Source: Virgisporangium aurantiacum
Lineage (GTDB): Bacteria > Actinomycetota > Actinomycetes > Mycobacteriales > Micromonosporaceae
Length of the DNA stretch: 64,000 nucleotides
Assembly (NCBI RefSeq): GCF_016863635.1
Contig: NZ_BOPG01000006.1
Span: 164,560 to 228,559, forward strand
Reading direction: 5' to 3'
Each line of letters begins with the position of its first letter. Within the stretch, counting starts at the first letter, position 1. The translations under genes were made by a program, and so were the position numbers. The notes under the pieces are model-generated. The model worked only from the letters and a program-made list of their open reading frames with translations, did not search any database and had not been told where the DNA came from. Shown piece by piece: positions 1-7,945 of the stretch.

Positions 1-1
1 C

Positions 2-43
2 AAGCGTCGCGGCGGTATCCGTGTGCGTGCCCACTCCGCCTGA
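2..43 (+). CDS. C-terminal end of an unidentified protein (partial)
   Basis: Only the last 13 codons are inside the window, reading KRRGGIRVRAHSA and then TGA. The tail is basic. It is followed directly by a perfect terminator hairpin, which supports it being the real end of a transcription unit. Too little is present to name a family. Confidence 0.5.
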   Translation, partial: KRRGGIRVRAHSA

Positions 44-50
44 ATCGCGA

Positions 51-96
51 GCATGAAGAAAGGCCCCCGGCGGTCGCCGGGGGCCTTTCTTCATGC
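51..96. terminator. Bidirectional intrinsic terminator
   Basis: Perfect 22-bp inverted repeat (51-72 and 75-96) with a GC core and A-rich/T-rich outer arms (GAAGAAAGG and CCTTTCTTC), so it can act in both directions. It lies between the convergent ends of the partial gene at the left edge and the zinc-ribbon gene on the minus strand. Confidence 0.9.
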
Positions 97-100
97 TCGC

Positions 101-925
101 CTAGTCGAAAATGTCTTCGAGGAAGCTCCGCCGGTGGTGTGAACGGCCGTGCTGGCTGTGGCCCGAGTGACCATATGATTGCGATCCGTACGCCGCCCCG
201 GACCCGGGTGGCGGTGGCGGCGGCGGTACGAATCCGCCCGGCGCCGACGCGGGCGGCGGAGCCGGCGGGAACCCACCGGCCGACGACCCCGGCGGAGGCG
301 GCGGCGTGAACCCGCCCGAGTGCCCGGGCGGAGGCGGCGGCGAGAACTGACCGGCCGACCCCGGTGGTGGCTGGGGCGAGAACCCACCCGGCGACGACCC
401 CGGCGGTGGCGGGGTGAACTGACCGGGCGACCCCGGGGGTGGCGGCGGCGTGAACCCACCCGGCGGCGACCCCGGCGGTGGCGGGGGGAACTGACCGGGC
501 GACCCCGGTGGCGTGAACCCACCCGGCGAACCCGGCGGAGGCGGCGGCGCGATCCCGCCCGGTGGCGGGGGCGGGGTGAAGCCGGGAGATCCGGTCGATG
601 GCCCGCCGTGCGGTGCACCCGGCGGCGATCCCGGCGGCGGAGGCGGTGCGTAACCCCCTGGGCCTCCGCCCTGCGGGCTGCCCGGCGCGGGAGGCCCGAA
701 CGGCGGCGCCCCACCCGGAGCCGGTACCCCACTCACCGGTGGCGGCCCGCCGGGCGCGGGGCCGAACTGCTCGTCCTGCCAGGATTTTTCCGCCTCGAAG
801 AGCTTCTGCAGCTCACCCCGGTCCAGGAAGATGCCCCGGCACTCCATGCACTCGTCGATGGCAACGCCCACCTTGTCGAGCACGCGCATCTCGCCGCGGC
901 ACTTGGGACACGTCAGCTGTCGCAT
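101..925 (-). CDS. Zinc-ribbon (zf-TFIIB type) protein with Pro/Gly-rich tail
   Basis: 274 residues from an ATG at 925. The N-terminus has a zinc ribbon with Cys6, Cys9, Cys26 and Cys29, followed by the RGIFLDRGEL signature of the zf-TFIIB family (COG3809). After about residue 60 the protein is almost entirely Pro, Gly, Ser and Phe, with repeated blocks of the kind PPPPPGSPGGF. That tail is low-complexity and probably disordered. The role of these proteins is not established; the ribbon suggests metal or nucleic-acid binding. Open frame extends upstream into the inverted-repeat block, but the conserved MRQLTCPKC start argues for 925. A GTG two codons earlier is an alternative. Confidence 0.85.
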   Translation of the reverse strand: MRQLTCPKCRGEMRVLDKVGVAIDECMECRGIFLDRGELQKLFEAEKSWQDEQFGPAPGGPPPVSGVPAPGGAPPFGPPAPGSPQGGGPGGYAPPPPPGSPPGAPHGGPSTGSPGFTPPPPPGGIAPPPPPGSPGGFTPPGSPGQFPPPPPGSPPGGFTPPPPPGSPGQFTPPPPGSSPGGFSPQPPPGSAGQFSPPPPPGHSGGFTPPPPPGSSAGGFPPAPPPASAPGGFVPPPPPPPGSGAAYGSQSYGHSGHSQHGRSHHRRSFLEDIFD

Positions 926-995
926 CCCCACACCGTAACGCCAGGAGCCGACCTGGCCACGCCGCGCGGACCAGGTCTGGTCGGCCCCAACGAGT

Positions 996-1067
996 CGATC
1001 TTGCAGTTGTGGTGGGCCACAAACAGGGCAAGATACGTACGAACCAGGCACCACAACTGCAAGATCG
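996..1067. repeat. Inverted-repeat element, copy pair 1
   Basis: A 19-bp arm (996-1014, CGATCTTGCAGTTGTGGTG) is repeated perfectly in reverse at 1049-1067, with a 34-nt spacer. The same core occurs in the next pair. Any transcript would fold into a long hairpin. Resembles REP/MITE-like intergenic repeats; no coding function seen. Confidence 0.8.
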
Positions 1068-1091
1068 ACGTCGGGGACACCTCTCGGTTCT

Positions 1092-1161
1092 CGATCTTGC
1101 AGTTGTGCCCGCCCTTTCGCCGGAATTCGCCCGTTTTTCGGCGAGCACAACTGCAAGATCG
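1092..1161. repeat. Inverted-repeat element, copy pair 2
   Basis: A 16-bp arm (1092-1107, CGATCTTGCAGTTGTG) returns perfectly inverted at 1146-1161 with a 38-nt spacer. The core is identical to pair 1, so four copies of the core alternate in orientation within 166 bp. The 926-1228 gap holds these repeats and no gene that I can support. Confidence 0.8.
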
Positions 1162-1228
1162 GTGACGCAGGTCCACTGTGGACCCGCTACCTTGCGGGAT
1201 TGGCCCGCGCAGTGAGCAACGCGGCGGG

Positions 1229-1933
1229 TTACGCGGGGACGAGGACCCGGGCCGAAGCGGCGCGGCGGCGCACCAGCCTCGCCAGGTCGGGAGAAGCGCC
1301 CAGCGGACGGGTCACCGCCACCGCGCCGGCACCGCGGGCACCGGCGGCGGCCAGGTCGTAGAGCTTGCCGGGCGCCAGGAAGTAGGCGGACATCGCGACC
1401 CGCCGGGCGCCGGCCGCGCGCAACCGGGCCACGGCCTCGGCCGGGCGCATGCCGTCGGACGTCGCGAACGCGGCCGTGCACGGTACGCCCAGGCGCTCGC
1501 CCAGCGCGCGGGCGCTGAGCGACACCGTCTCCCGGGCGTCCGCATCGCGGGTGCCCGCCGCGGCCAGCACCAGGCCGTCGTAGGAGCCACTCGACCGGAG
1601 CGCGCTGCCCAACCGAAGAGCGAGGGCGTCGAGCAACTCCGGCGGGACCACGCCGTCGACCGGGCCGAGCACGTCGGCCAGGGCGACGTCCAACTCCAGG
1701 CCGGCCAGGGCCGCCGGGAGGTCGACCCGGCCGTGGTACGCCGACGTCAACAGCAACGGGACCACCACCGCCGACCGGTGGCCGGCCAGCGACAGGTCGC
1801 GCAGCACCGACGCCGGACGCGGACCGGCGTGGTCGAGGAACGCGGCCACTCCCCCGACCGCACGGGCCAGCGCCCGGGTCTGCAACGCGGCGCGCGGGTC
1901 GGCAGACCCGTGCGCCACCAGAACCAGGGTCAC
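1229..1933 (-). CDS. Sirohydrochlorin chelatase (CbiX/SirB family)
   Basis: 234 residues from GTG at 1933. The N-terminus LVLVAHGS and the later SAYHGRVD carry the two histidines typical of this family (VAHGS near residue 10, AYHG near residue 77). The family inserts a metal into sirohydrochlorin; in a sulfite reductase operon, ferrochelation to siroheme is the likely role. Its start overlaps the cysH stop by four bases (GTGA), so it is probably translationally coupled as the last gene of the sulfur operon. The length fits a two-half CbiX-type chelatase. The metal specificity (Fe or Co) cannot be read from the sequence. Confidence 0.85.
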   Translation of the reverse strand: MTLVLVAHGSADPRAALQTRALARAVGGVAAFLDHAGPRPASVLRDLSLAGHRSAVVVPLLLTSAYHGRVDLPAALAGLELDVALADVLGPVDGVVPPELLDALALRLGSALRSSGSYDGLVLAAAGTRDADARETVSLSARALGERLGVPCTAAFATSDGMRPAEAVARLRAAGARRVAMSAYFLAPGKLYDLAAAGARGAGAVAVTRPLGASPDLARLVRRRAASARVLVPA

Positions 1934-2625
1934 TTGTGCAGACCGCACTCGGACTTGTCGAACATCGGCCAGCGACCGGCGCGCGGGTCGGAGCCGGGCG
2001 GCGTCCGCTTCGTGCACGGCCAGCAGCCGACCGACGCGTAGCCCTGCCGCAGCAGCGCGTTCACCGGCACGTTGTGGCGCGAGATGTAGGCGTCGACGTC
2101 GGCCTGGGTCCAGTTGTAGAGCGGCGCCACCTTGACCTTGCCGCGCGCGGCCTCGAACTGCACCACCGGCGTGTTCGCCCGCGACGGCGACTCGTCGCGA
2201 CGCAGGCCCGCGGCCCAGGCGTCGTACCGGTCGAGGGCCCGCTCCAGGGGCTCGATCTTGCGCAGCGCGCAGCACTCGTCGGGGTTGCGGGCCCACAACT
2301 TCGGGCCGTACTCCTCGGCCTGCTCGGCGACGGTCTGGTCGGGCCGGACCGAGCGGACGGTCACCGGCAGCGACCGCTGCACGATCTCGCGCACCCGCAG
2401 CGTCTCGGCGAAGTGCAGGCCGGTGTCGAGGAACACGACGTCGATGCCGGGCACCACCTTCGACACCACGTGCGCGAGCACCGCGTCGGCGAAGGAACTG
2501 GTGACACAGAACCGCTCGCCGAACTCACCGGCGGCCCACTCGACGATCTTCTCGGCGGATGCGCCTTCGAGCCGGGCGGCGGCCTCGACGGCGAGGGACT
2601 TCAAATCAACAGCAACGGTGCTCAT
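1930..2625 (-). CDS. cysH: Assimilatory adenylyl-sulfate reductase
   Basis: 231 residues. Reduces activated sulfate (APS, possibly PAPS) to sulfite with thioredoxin electrons. The SSFADAVL nucleotide-binding loop is at 43-50. The paired cysteines Cys118-Cys119 and Cys201-Cys204 are the four ligands of the [4Fe-4S] cluster that marks APS-type enzymes. The C-terminal ECGLH has the catalytic Cys227. An ATG at 2625 has a GGAGG ribosome site about 7 nt upstream. The start overlaps the stop of the small upstream gene (ATGA). Part of the sir-small protein-cysH-chelatase operon. Confidence 0.95.
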   Translation of the reverse strand: MSTVAVDLKSLAVEAAARLEGASAEKIVEWAAGEFGERFCVTSSFADAVLAHVVSKVVPGIDVVFLDTGLHFAETLRVREIVQRSLPVTVRSVRPDQTVAEQAEEYGPKLWARNPDECCALRKIEPLERALDRYDAWAAGLRRDESPSRANTPVVQFEAARGKVKVAPLYNWTQADVDAYISRHNVPVNALLRQGYASVGCWPCTKRTPPGSDPRAGRWPMFDKSECGLHK

Positions 2626-2783
2626 CGCTTTGCCTCCAACAGGGTGGGCGAGAGTCCAATGAACTTGACGGAGAAGACGCGGACGCACGACCGGCACTCC
2701 CAGGCGCCGTGCGAAGCCTCGTGGGGACGGAGGTCCTCCGAGCCGCAGTACGGGCAGTACATGGGTGCCGCGCGTTCGCTCAT
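2622..2783 (-). CDS. Small two-CxxC protein of the sulfur operon
   Basis: 53 residues, MSERAAPMYCPYCGSEDL at the N-terminus, with CPYC near residues 10-13 and CRSC near 30-33, so a zinc ribbon or small Fe-S site is likely. It overlaps the sulfite reductase stop at one end and the cysH start at the other by 4-nt ATGA junctions, so it is co-translated with them. I recall a small gene at the same place in Streptomyces sulfur operons, but its function is unknown to me. A role in delivering metal clusters or electrons to CysH or sulfite reductase is only a guess. Confidence 0.85.
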   Translation of the reverse strand: MSERAAPMYCPYCGSEDLRPHEASHGAWECRSCVRVFSVKFIGLSPTLLEAKR

Positions 2784-4501
2784 TTCAGCGAGTCCTCGTC
2801 GGCGCGGGAGACCCACACGGCGAACGACTCGTCGCGGGACGTGCGCTCGGCCAGGTACCGCCGCGCGATCCGCTCGACGTACGACGGCAACTCTGCCGCC
2901 GTCGTCTTCAGGCCGCGCACCTTGCGGCCGAACCCGGCGGTCTGACCGGCGGCCAGGCCGAGCCCACCACCGAGGTGGATCTGGAAGCCCTCGACCAGTT
3001 CGCCCTCCGGGCCGGGAACCAGCTGGCCCTTGAGCCCGATGTCGGCGACCTGCGTGCGGGCGCAGGCATTCGGGCAACCGTTGAGGTGGATGGAGATGTC
3101 GACGTCGAAGTCGGCCAGCCGGGACTCCAGGTGGGTGATCAGCTCGGCGGCCCGCGCCTTCGTCTCGACGATCGCCAGCTTGCAGAACTCGATGCCGGTA
3201 CACGCCATCGTGCCGCGGCGCCATGCTGACGGCGTCACCTCAAGATCTTCTGAGCGCAACGCACGGACCAGCGTCTCCACGCGATCATGATCGACGTCGC
3301 AGACGATGAACTTCTGGTACGGCGTGAGCCGGACCCGGTCGCTGCCGGCGGCTTCGGCGTGAGCGGCGATCGAGTCGAGCAGCGTGCCGGAGACCCGGCC
3401 GGCGATCGGCGCCGCGCCGACGTAGAACTTCCCGTCCCACTGCTTGTGGACACCGACATGATCGATGGGACGCTCCGGCAGCTCCGGCGCCGGCCCGTCG
3501 ATCAGCGGCCGCTTGAGGTACTCGGTCTCCAGGATCTGGCGGAACTTCTCGGGGCCCCAGTCGGCCATCAGGAACTTCAGCCGGGCCCGGTTCCGCAGCC
3601 GGCGGTAGCCGTAGTCGCGGAAGATCTGCACCACGCCGAGCCACACCTCGGCGACCTCGTGCAACGGCACCCACGCGCCCAGCCGCTCGGCGAGCCGCGG
3701 GTTGGTCGACAGGCCGCCGCCGACCCACAGGTCGAAGCCCGGGCCGTGGTCGGGGTGGATCACTCCGAGCAGCGCGATGTCGTTGGACTCGTACGGCGTG
3801 TCGGGCAGCCACGAGATCGACGACTTGAACTTGCGCGGCAGGTTCGCCAGCGACGGGTCGCCGATGAAGCGCTCGTTGATCTCGTCGATCGCCTCGGTGG
3901 GGTCGATGACCTCCGCCTCCGCGACGCCGGCGACCGCGCTGCCCAGGATCACGCGGGGCGTGTCGCCGCACGCCTCGGTGGTCGACAGGCCCACCGCTTC
4001 GAGCTCCTGCCAGATCGTCGGCACGTCTTCGATGCGGACCCAGTGCAGCTGGATGTTCTGCCGGTCGGTGATGTCGGCGGTGTCGCGACCGAACCGCCGC
4101 GAGATGCTCGCGATCGTGCGGAGCTGCGCGACGGACAGCTGACCGCCGTCGATGCGCACCCGCAGCATGAAGTACTCGTCTTCGAGCTCGTGCGGCTCCA
4201 GCACGGCCGTGCGCCCACCGTCGATCCCGGGCTTGCGCTGGGTGTAGAGCCCCCACCAGCGCAGCCGACCGCGCAGGTCCTGCGGATCGATGGAGGCGAA
4301 GCCGCGGTGCGCGTAGATCGTCTCGACGCGGTGGCGGACGTTGAGGCCCCCGTCGTCCTTCTTCATGCGCTCGTTGGGGTTCAGCGGCTCGCGGTGGCCC
4401 ACCGCCCACTGGCCTTCGCCGCGCGGCTTCCGCGCGGCCCGGGCCGCCGGCGGCGTGCGTCCGGGTGATCGCGGGGTTGGTGGATTTTCTGTGACGGTCA
4501 T
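2780..4501 (-). CDS. Ferredoxin-dependent sulfite (nitrite/sulfite-type) reductase
   Basis: 573 residues from ATG at 4501. Siroheme/[4Fe-4S] enzyme reducing sulfite to sulfide. Cluster and siroheme ligation is seen as Cys434, Cys440, Cys476 and Cys480 (ACTGIEFCK and NGCPNACAR), the standard CX5C...CX3C pattern. The two ferredoxin-like half domains and the DRQNIQLHW substrate motif are present. It could act on nitrite, but the adjacent cysH and chelatase favour sulfite. It is the first structural gene after a 122-nt spacer from a leader peptide and two hairpins. The N-terminus (about 35 residues) is Pro/Arg-rich and poorly conserved. Confidence 0.93.
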   Translation of the reverse strand: MTVTENPPTPRSPGRTPPAARAARKPRGEGQWAVGHREPLNPNERMKKDDGGLNVRHRVETIYAHRGFASIDPQDLRGRLRWWGLYTQRKPGIDGGRTAVLEPHELEDEYFMLRVRIDGGQLSVAQLRTIASISRRFGRDTADITDRQNIQLHWVRIEDVPTIWQELEAVGLSTTEACGDTPRVILGSAVAGVAEAEVIDPTEAIDEINERFIGDPSLANLPRKFKSSISWLPDTPYESNDIALLGVIHPDHGPGFDLWVGGGLSTNPRLAERLGAWVPLHEVAEVWLGVVQIFRDYGYRRLRNRARLKFLMADWGPEKFRQILETEYLKRPLIDGPAPELPERPIDHVGVHKQWDGKFYVGAAPIAGRVSGTLLDSIAAHAEAAGSDRVRLTPYQKFIVCDVDHDRVETLVRALRSEDLEVTPSAWRRGTMACTGIEFCKLAIVETKARAAELITHLESRLADFDVDISIHLNGCPNACARTQVADIGLKGQLVPGPEGELVEGFQIHLGGGLGLAAGQTAGFGRKVRGLKTTAAELPSYVERIARRYLAERTSRDESFAVWVSRADEDSLK

Positions 4502-4549
4502 CGATGCGGCGTCCTTCGGTTTGGGACGACGCTGAGGCACCAACCAGCA

Positions 4550-4619
4550 CCCATCTCGAACGATGGGGGCGACTACGGTGTCGAGGGAGGCGGCACGTCA
4601 GCGCGCCCGAGAGCGGGCG
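4550..4619 (-). promoter_or_regulatory. Hairpins between leader peptide and sulfite reductase
   Basis: Two perfect short hairpins lie between the leader peptide stop and the reductase start: 4604-4619 (CGCCCGAGAGCGGGCG) and 4550-4567 (CCCATCTCGAACGATGGG). They are candidates for the switchable structure of a translation-sensing attenuator. No U-run follows either, so a classical intrinsic terminator is not shown. Confidence 0.45.
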
Positions 4620-4623
4620 ACAA

Positions 4624-4713
4624 TCAGACGGCCGGACACATGGCGCTGCGCACGCGACCGAAGTCGACGTGACGACGGCTGATCAGCCGCAAGCCTGGCA
4701 CCATGCGGTCCAT
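4624..4713 (-). CDS. Cysteine-type leader peptide of the sulfur operon
   Basis: 29 codons from ATG at 4713, after an in-frame stop just upstream. The C-terminal half reads RRHVDFGRVRSAMCPAV, matching the actinobacterial putative leader peptides (RRHVDxxR...C) found before sulfur assimilation genes. A single Cys codon lies four codons from the stop, fitting a ribosome that stalls when Cys-tRNA is scarce. It stands 122 nt before the reductase, with two hairpins between. No strong Shine-Dalgarno is visible, and a second in-frame ATG follows three codons later. The regulatory role is inferred from family and position. Confidence 0.75.
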   Translation of the reverse strand: MDRMVPGLRLISRRHVDFGRVRSAMCPAV

Positions 4714-4785
4714 GGTGCCATGACCGAGTCAGGAGTGGCGGAACAAGGTGAGGTTCGTCTCATTCCTCGGGCCTAGCTATAAATC

Positions 4786-6285
4786 CTACCGTTTTGCTAG
4801 GGGTAATGACAACACCGCTTCGGTACCGCCCGCGCCACCGGCCCGGAGGTCGATGGATCCGCGCAGCTCACCGGTGGCGAGAGTACGTACGATCTGCAGC
4901 CCGAGGCGGTCGCTGGACGCCAGGTCGAAGCCCTCCGGCAGACCCCGGCCGGTGTCGGCCACCACCACTGTCAGTTCCTTGCGGGTGCGCTGGATCCGCA
5001 CCACGACCTCGCCCTGCGAGCCCTTCTCGAACGCGTGCTCCATCGCGTTGATCAGCAACTCGTTGAGCACCATCACCAGCGGCGTGGCGATCTCCGCCGG
5101 CAGCACGCCGAACGTCCCGTCGCGGCGCATCGTCACCTTGGCCTCGGACGCCGTCACCTCGGCGGCGGCCTTGGCCACCCGGTCGACGATCCCGTCGAAC
5201 TCCACGATCTCGTCGGACGAGTGCGACAGCGTCTCGTGTACCAACGCGATCGACGCGACCCGCCGCACCGACTCCTCCAGCGCCTCCCGGGCCGCCGGCT
5301 GCTTGACCCGGCGGGCCTGCAGCCGCAGGAGCGCCGCCACCGTCTGCAGGTTGTTCTTCACCCGGTGGTGGATCTCGCGGATCGTCGCGTCCTTGGTCAT
5401 CAGCTGCCGGTCCCGCCGCCGGACCTCGGTGACGTCGCGGATCAGCACCAGCGCTCCGATCGGCACGCCGGCCGGCATCAGCGGCAGCGACCGGGTGAGC
5501 ACGGTCGCGCCGCGGGCCTCGATCTCCTTGCGGGCCGGTGCCTCGCCGCGCAGCGCCGCCGCGATGCGCTCACCCATGTCGCTGCCCTCGAGCGGGTCGG
5601 TGGCCAGCCGCGCGAAGATCGCGGTGAGGTCCTCGCCGACCAGGTGCGCGTTCAGGCCGAGCCGCCGGAAGGCGCTCTGCGCGTTGGGGCTGGCGTAGGT
5701 GACCTTGCCGCTGGCGTCGAGCCGCACCAGACCGTCGCCGACGCGCGGCGCGCTGGTGGTCTCGCCCGGATGGCGGATCGGCGGGAACGCGCCGTCGGTG
5801 ATCATCTGGGCCAGGTCGTCGGCGGTGGTGAGGTAGTTCAGCTCCAGTTGGCTGGGCGTGCGCGCGGTGGAGAGGTTGGTGTCGCGGCCGATGATCGCGA
5901 TGACCTCGCCGGAGCCGCCGCCGGTGCCGCCGGCGACCCGCCGCACCGGGATGGCCTCGTGCCGCGCCGGTGTGTCGCCGTACCAGACGGGGTCGCCCTC
6001 CCGCCAGATGCGGCCCTGGTGCCGGGCCACCGCGAGGTGCGCGACCTCGGGCCCACCGGCGATCCGGCCGACCTGGTCGTCCTGGTAGGCGGTGGGTGCG
6101 GTGACCGGCCGGACCTGTGCCACGCACATGAACTCGCCGCGCCGGCCGACCGGGACCCACATCAGCAGATCGGCGAACGACAGGTCGGACACCAGTTGCC
6201 AGTCGCCGGCCAGCCGGTGCAGGTGCTCGACGTCGGCCGAGGCCAGCGTGGCGTGCTCTTCTACCAGGTCGCGCAGGGTGGACAC
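4786..6285 (-). CDS. pdtaS: PdtaS-type sensor histidine kinase
   Basis: 499 residues from GTG at 6285, close to the length of mycobacterial PdtaS. An N-terminal GAF-like sensor (about 1-170) is followed by a PAS domain (about 185-295), then a HisKA_2 region IREIHHRVKNNLQ with the phosphate-accepting histidine at about 306/307. The ATPase domain has N (NELLINAMEHA) and G (DTGRGLP) boxes. No membrane segment is seen, so it should be cytosolic. The known partner is PdtaR, an ANTAR regulator that binds RNA; it is not in this window. The chosen start follows the family N-terminus STLRDLVEEHATL. Confidence 0.92.
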   Translation of the reverse strand: MSTLRDLVEEHATLASADVEHLHRLAGDWQLVSDLSFADLLMWVPVGRRGEFMCVAQVRPVTAPTAYQDDQVGRIAGGPEVAHLAVARHQGRIWREGDPVWYGDTPARHEAIPVRRVAGGTGGGSGEVIAIIGRDTNLSTARTPSQLELNYLTTADDLAQMITDGAFPPIRHPGETTSAPRVGDGLVRLDASGKVTYASPNAQSAFRRLGLNAHLVGEDLTAIFARLATDPLEGSDMGERIAAALRGEAPARKEIEARGATVLTRSLPLMPAGVPIGALVLIRDVTEVRRRDRQLMTKDATIREIHHRVKNNLQTVAALLRLQARRVKQPAAREALEESVRRVASIALVHETLSHSSDEIVEFDGIVDRVAKAAAEVTASEAKVTMRRDGTFGVLPAEIATPLVMVLNELLINAMEHAFEKGSQGEVVVRIQRTRKELTVVVADTGRGLPEGFDLASSDRLGLQIVRTLATGELRGSIDLRAGGAGGTEAVLSLPLAKR

Positions 6286-6325
6286 GGAGCAAGCGTCGCA
6301 TGCCGCGGGGAGTAGCGTTCGCACG

Positions 6326-6799
6326 GTGCGCCGCATTGTCGCAGTCGTCCTGGTCGCCGGATTCGCCCTGTCCGGCTGCGGGTTCCTGAGCTCGGGGCAG
6401 CGCGGATCGAACAAGCCCGACGGGTTCGTCCTGCGCGGCTACGTGTCCATCGGCCTCCGCGCCGGATCAGGCCCGGCCGCGTCGGGCTCACCCGCCGCGG
6501 TTCCCAGTGCCAGCGGGACGCCGACAGCGGGCATACCGTGCACCGCGCCACCCGAGGCGAACGACGTTCAGGCGGGCGGCGCGGTACGGGTCGCCGACCC
6601 CGACGGGCACACGCTCGCCGCGGGCACCCTGCTGCCCGGTGTCGAAGAGGGCGGTCGGTGCAACTTCGCCTTCCAGATCAAGGCCGTGCCGGGCGGCGTC
6701 GACCGGTACGTGATCGGGGTCGGCAACCGGGCCACGGCCACGTTCCTCGCACACGACCTGCGGTCAGACAAGCCCGCCGTGATCCTGGTGGACGTCTAA
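6326..6799 (+). CDS. Predicted lipoprotein, function unknown
   Basis: 157 residues from GTG at 6326. The signal peptide VRRIVAVVLVAGFALSGC ends in the lipobox LSGC, so it should be lipidated and anchored outside the membrane. A Pro/Ala/Ser/Gly linker (about 50-75) precedes a small domain with two cysteines (GIPCTAPP and GRCNFAF) that may form a disulfide. It diverges from pdtaS with only 40 bp between starts. The last 36 nt overlap the end of the convergent GNAT gene. No family recognised. Confidence 0.75.
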   Translation: MRRIVAVVLVAGFALSGCGFLSSGQRGSNKPDGFVLRGYVSIGLRAGSGPAASGSPAAVPSASGTPTAGIPCTAPPEANDVQAGGAVRVADPDGHTLAAGTLLPGVEEGGRCNFAFQIKAVPGGVDRYVIGVGNRATATFLAHDLRSDKPAVILVDV

Positions 6800-7276
6800 C
6801 CGCAGAGCCAGCAACTTCACGTCGGGAAGCGGCGACCAGTCGAGGTCGGGCACCCGGACGAACCCGAGCGACTGGTACAGCTTCTGCGCCGGAAGGGCGA
6901 AGTCGCGCACGCAGATCACCAGGGCGGTGCACCCGGTGGTGCGGGCGCGGTCGACACAGGCCTGCACCAGCGTCCGCCCGACCCCGCGTCCCTGCGCGGC
7001 CGGGTCGACCGCGAGCATCCGGAACTCGGCCTCGCCGGCCCGCGACAGCTCCGCGTACTGGGAGCCCGGCTCGACGAACAGCACCGAACCCAGGACGTCA
7101 CCACCGTCGACGGCCACCAGCAGCGCGCCGGCCTCGGCCCGCGCGGCGACGTCGGCGAGCGTGTTGGCGTAGCTGGCGGCGGCCTCGTTGAGCTGCCCGT
7201 CGGCCTGGTACGCGTCGACGGTCAGCCGGGCGACGGCCGGATAGTCGACGGGCTCCGCCGGGCGGACGACGATCAT
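6764..7276 (-). CDS. GNAT family N-acetyltransferase
   Basis: 170 residues. The acetyl-CoA loop is visible as LAVDPAAQGRGVGRTLV, with the conserved Q/RxxGxG/A motif, and the C-terminal KLYQSLGFVRV. The substrate is unknown. Its ATG overlaps the stop of the biotinyl-carrier gene by four bases (ATGA), so the two are translated together. The 3' end runs antisense into the lipoprotein gene. Confidence 0.9.
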   Translation of the reverse strand: MIVVRPAEPVDYPAVARLTVDAYQADGQLNEAAASYANTLADVAARAEAGALLVAVDGGDVLGSVLFVEPGSQYAELSRAGEAEFRMLAVDPAAQGRGVGRTLVQACVDRARTTGCTALVICVRDFALPAQKLYQSLGFVRVPDLDWSPLPDVKLLALRLDVHQDHGGLV

Positions 7277-7488
7277 TCGACCACCGCGATCAGGTCGCCC
7301 TCCTGGACGACGTCGCCCTCGTTGACGGCGATCTGCGCGACCACGCCGTCGATCTCGGCCACGACCGGGATCTCCATCTTCATGGACTCCAGAATCACCA
7401 ACGTGTCGCCGTCGGCGACCGTGTCGCCCACGGCCTTCTCGACCTTCCACACATTGGCCACCATCTCGGCCCGGATCTCCTCGGCCAC
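7273..7488 (-). CDS. Small biotin/lipoyl carrier protein
   Basis: 71 residues forming one biotinyl domain. The biotin-accepting Lys37 is in ESMKMEIP, the classical MKM motif. GTG start at 7488 with AGGGAG about 6 nt upstream. It is homologous to the mycobacterial protein known as TB7.3, which also sits beside the sigma/anti-sigma pair. The carboxylase it serves, if any, is not nearby. Stand-alone biotin carriers like this have no proven enzymatic partner that I know of. Confidence 0.9.
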   Translation of the reverse strand: MAEEIRAEMVANVWKVEKAVGDTVADGDTLVILESMKMEIPVVAEIDGVVAQIAVNEGDVVQEGDLIAVVE

Positions 7489-7532
7489 CCGTCACTCCCT
7501 TGTGTCGCGGGCAGCTGGCCCGGCAAGGCCAG

Positions 7533-7556
7533 CGAACGAGCACAGCAGCTCGTTCG
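7533..7556. promoter_or_regulatory. Hairpin between rsrA and the biotinyl carrier gene
   Basis: Perfect 8-bp inverted repeat CGAACGAG/CTCGTTCG with an 8-nt loop in the 172-nt gap after rsrA. No T-run follows, so it could be a weak terminator or a processing site. Nothing else was found in this gap. Confidence 0.4.
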
Positions 7557-7660
7557 GACCAATCCAATCACGCGCGCAGCGAAATTCATTCGCTCGGCAC
7601 GGTGACGCACCCGATCGCGGGTGGTGCCCGCGCGGGCCGGTGTTCGAGGTGCGGTGGCCC

Positions 7661-7945
7661 CTACTCCGCGAGGAACTCGTGCTTCTCCTGCTCGAAGACG
7701 AGATCGGCGAGCTTGCTGCGCAGCCGCGCCTTCAGCTCCGTCGGCGCCGTCTCGCCGCCGCAGCAGCGCGCCACCAGCGCCTTCACCTCCTGCTCGATGC
7801 CGTACTCCCGCAGGCAGGGCGAGCACTCGTCGAGGTGATGGCGGATCAGATCGCGTCGCTCGTCGGTGCTTTCCAGGTCGAGGTAGAAGTACACCTCGGC
7901 GAGTACCTCACGACAGTCCGTATCGTGCGGATCGCCACAACTCAT
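7661..7945 (-). CDS. rsrA: Mycothiol-system anti-sigma factor (RsrA/RshA)
   Basis: 94 residues. Zinc-containing thiol redox switch that binds SigR when reduced and releases it when its cysteines form a disulfide. Cys11, His37, Cys41 and Cys44 form the HX3CX2C zinc site, and Cys3 is also present. These positions match those I remember for Streptomyces coelicolor RsrA. The ATG overlaps the sigR stop (ATGA), ensuring coupled synthesis of the sigma and its inhibitor. A second cysteine pair (RCCGG, near residue 61) is additional. Confidence 0.95.
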   Translation of the reverse strand: MSCGDPHDTDCREVLAEVYFYLDLESTDERRDLIRHHLDECSPCLREYGIEQEVKALVARCCGGETAPTELKARLRSKLADLVFEQEKHEFLAE

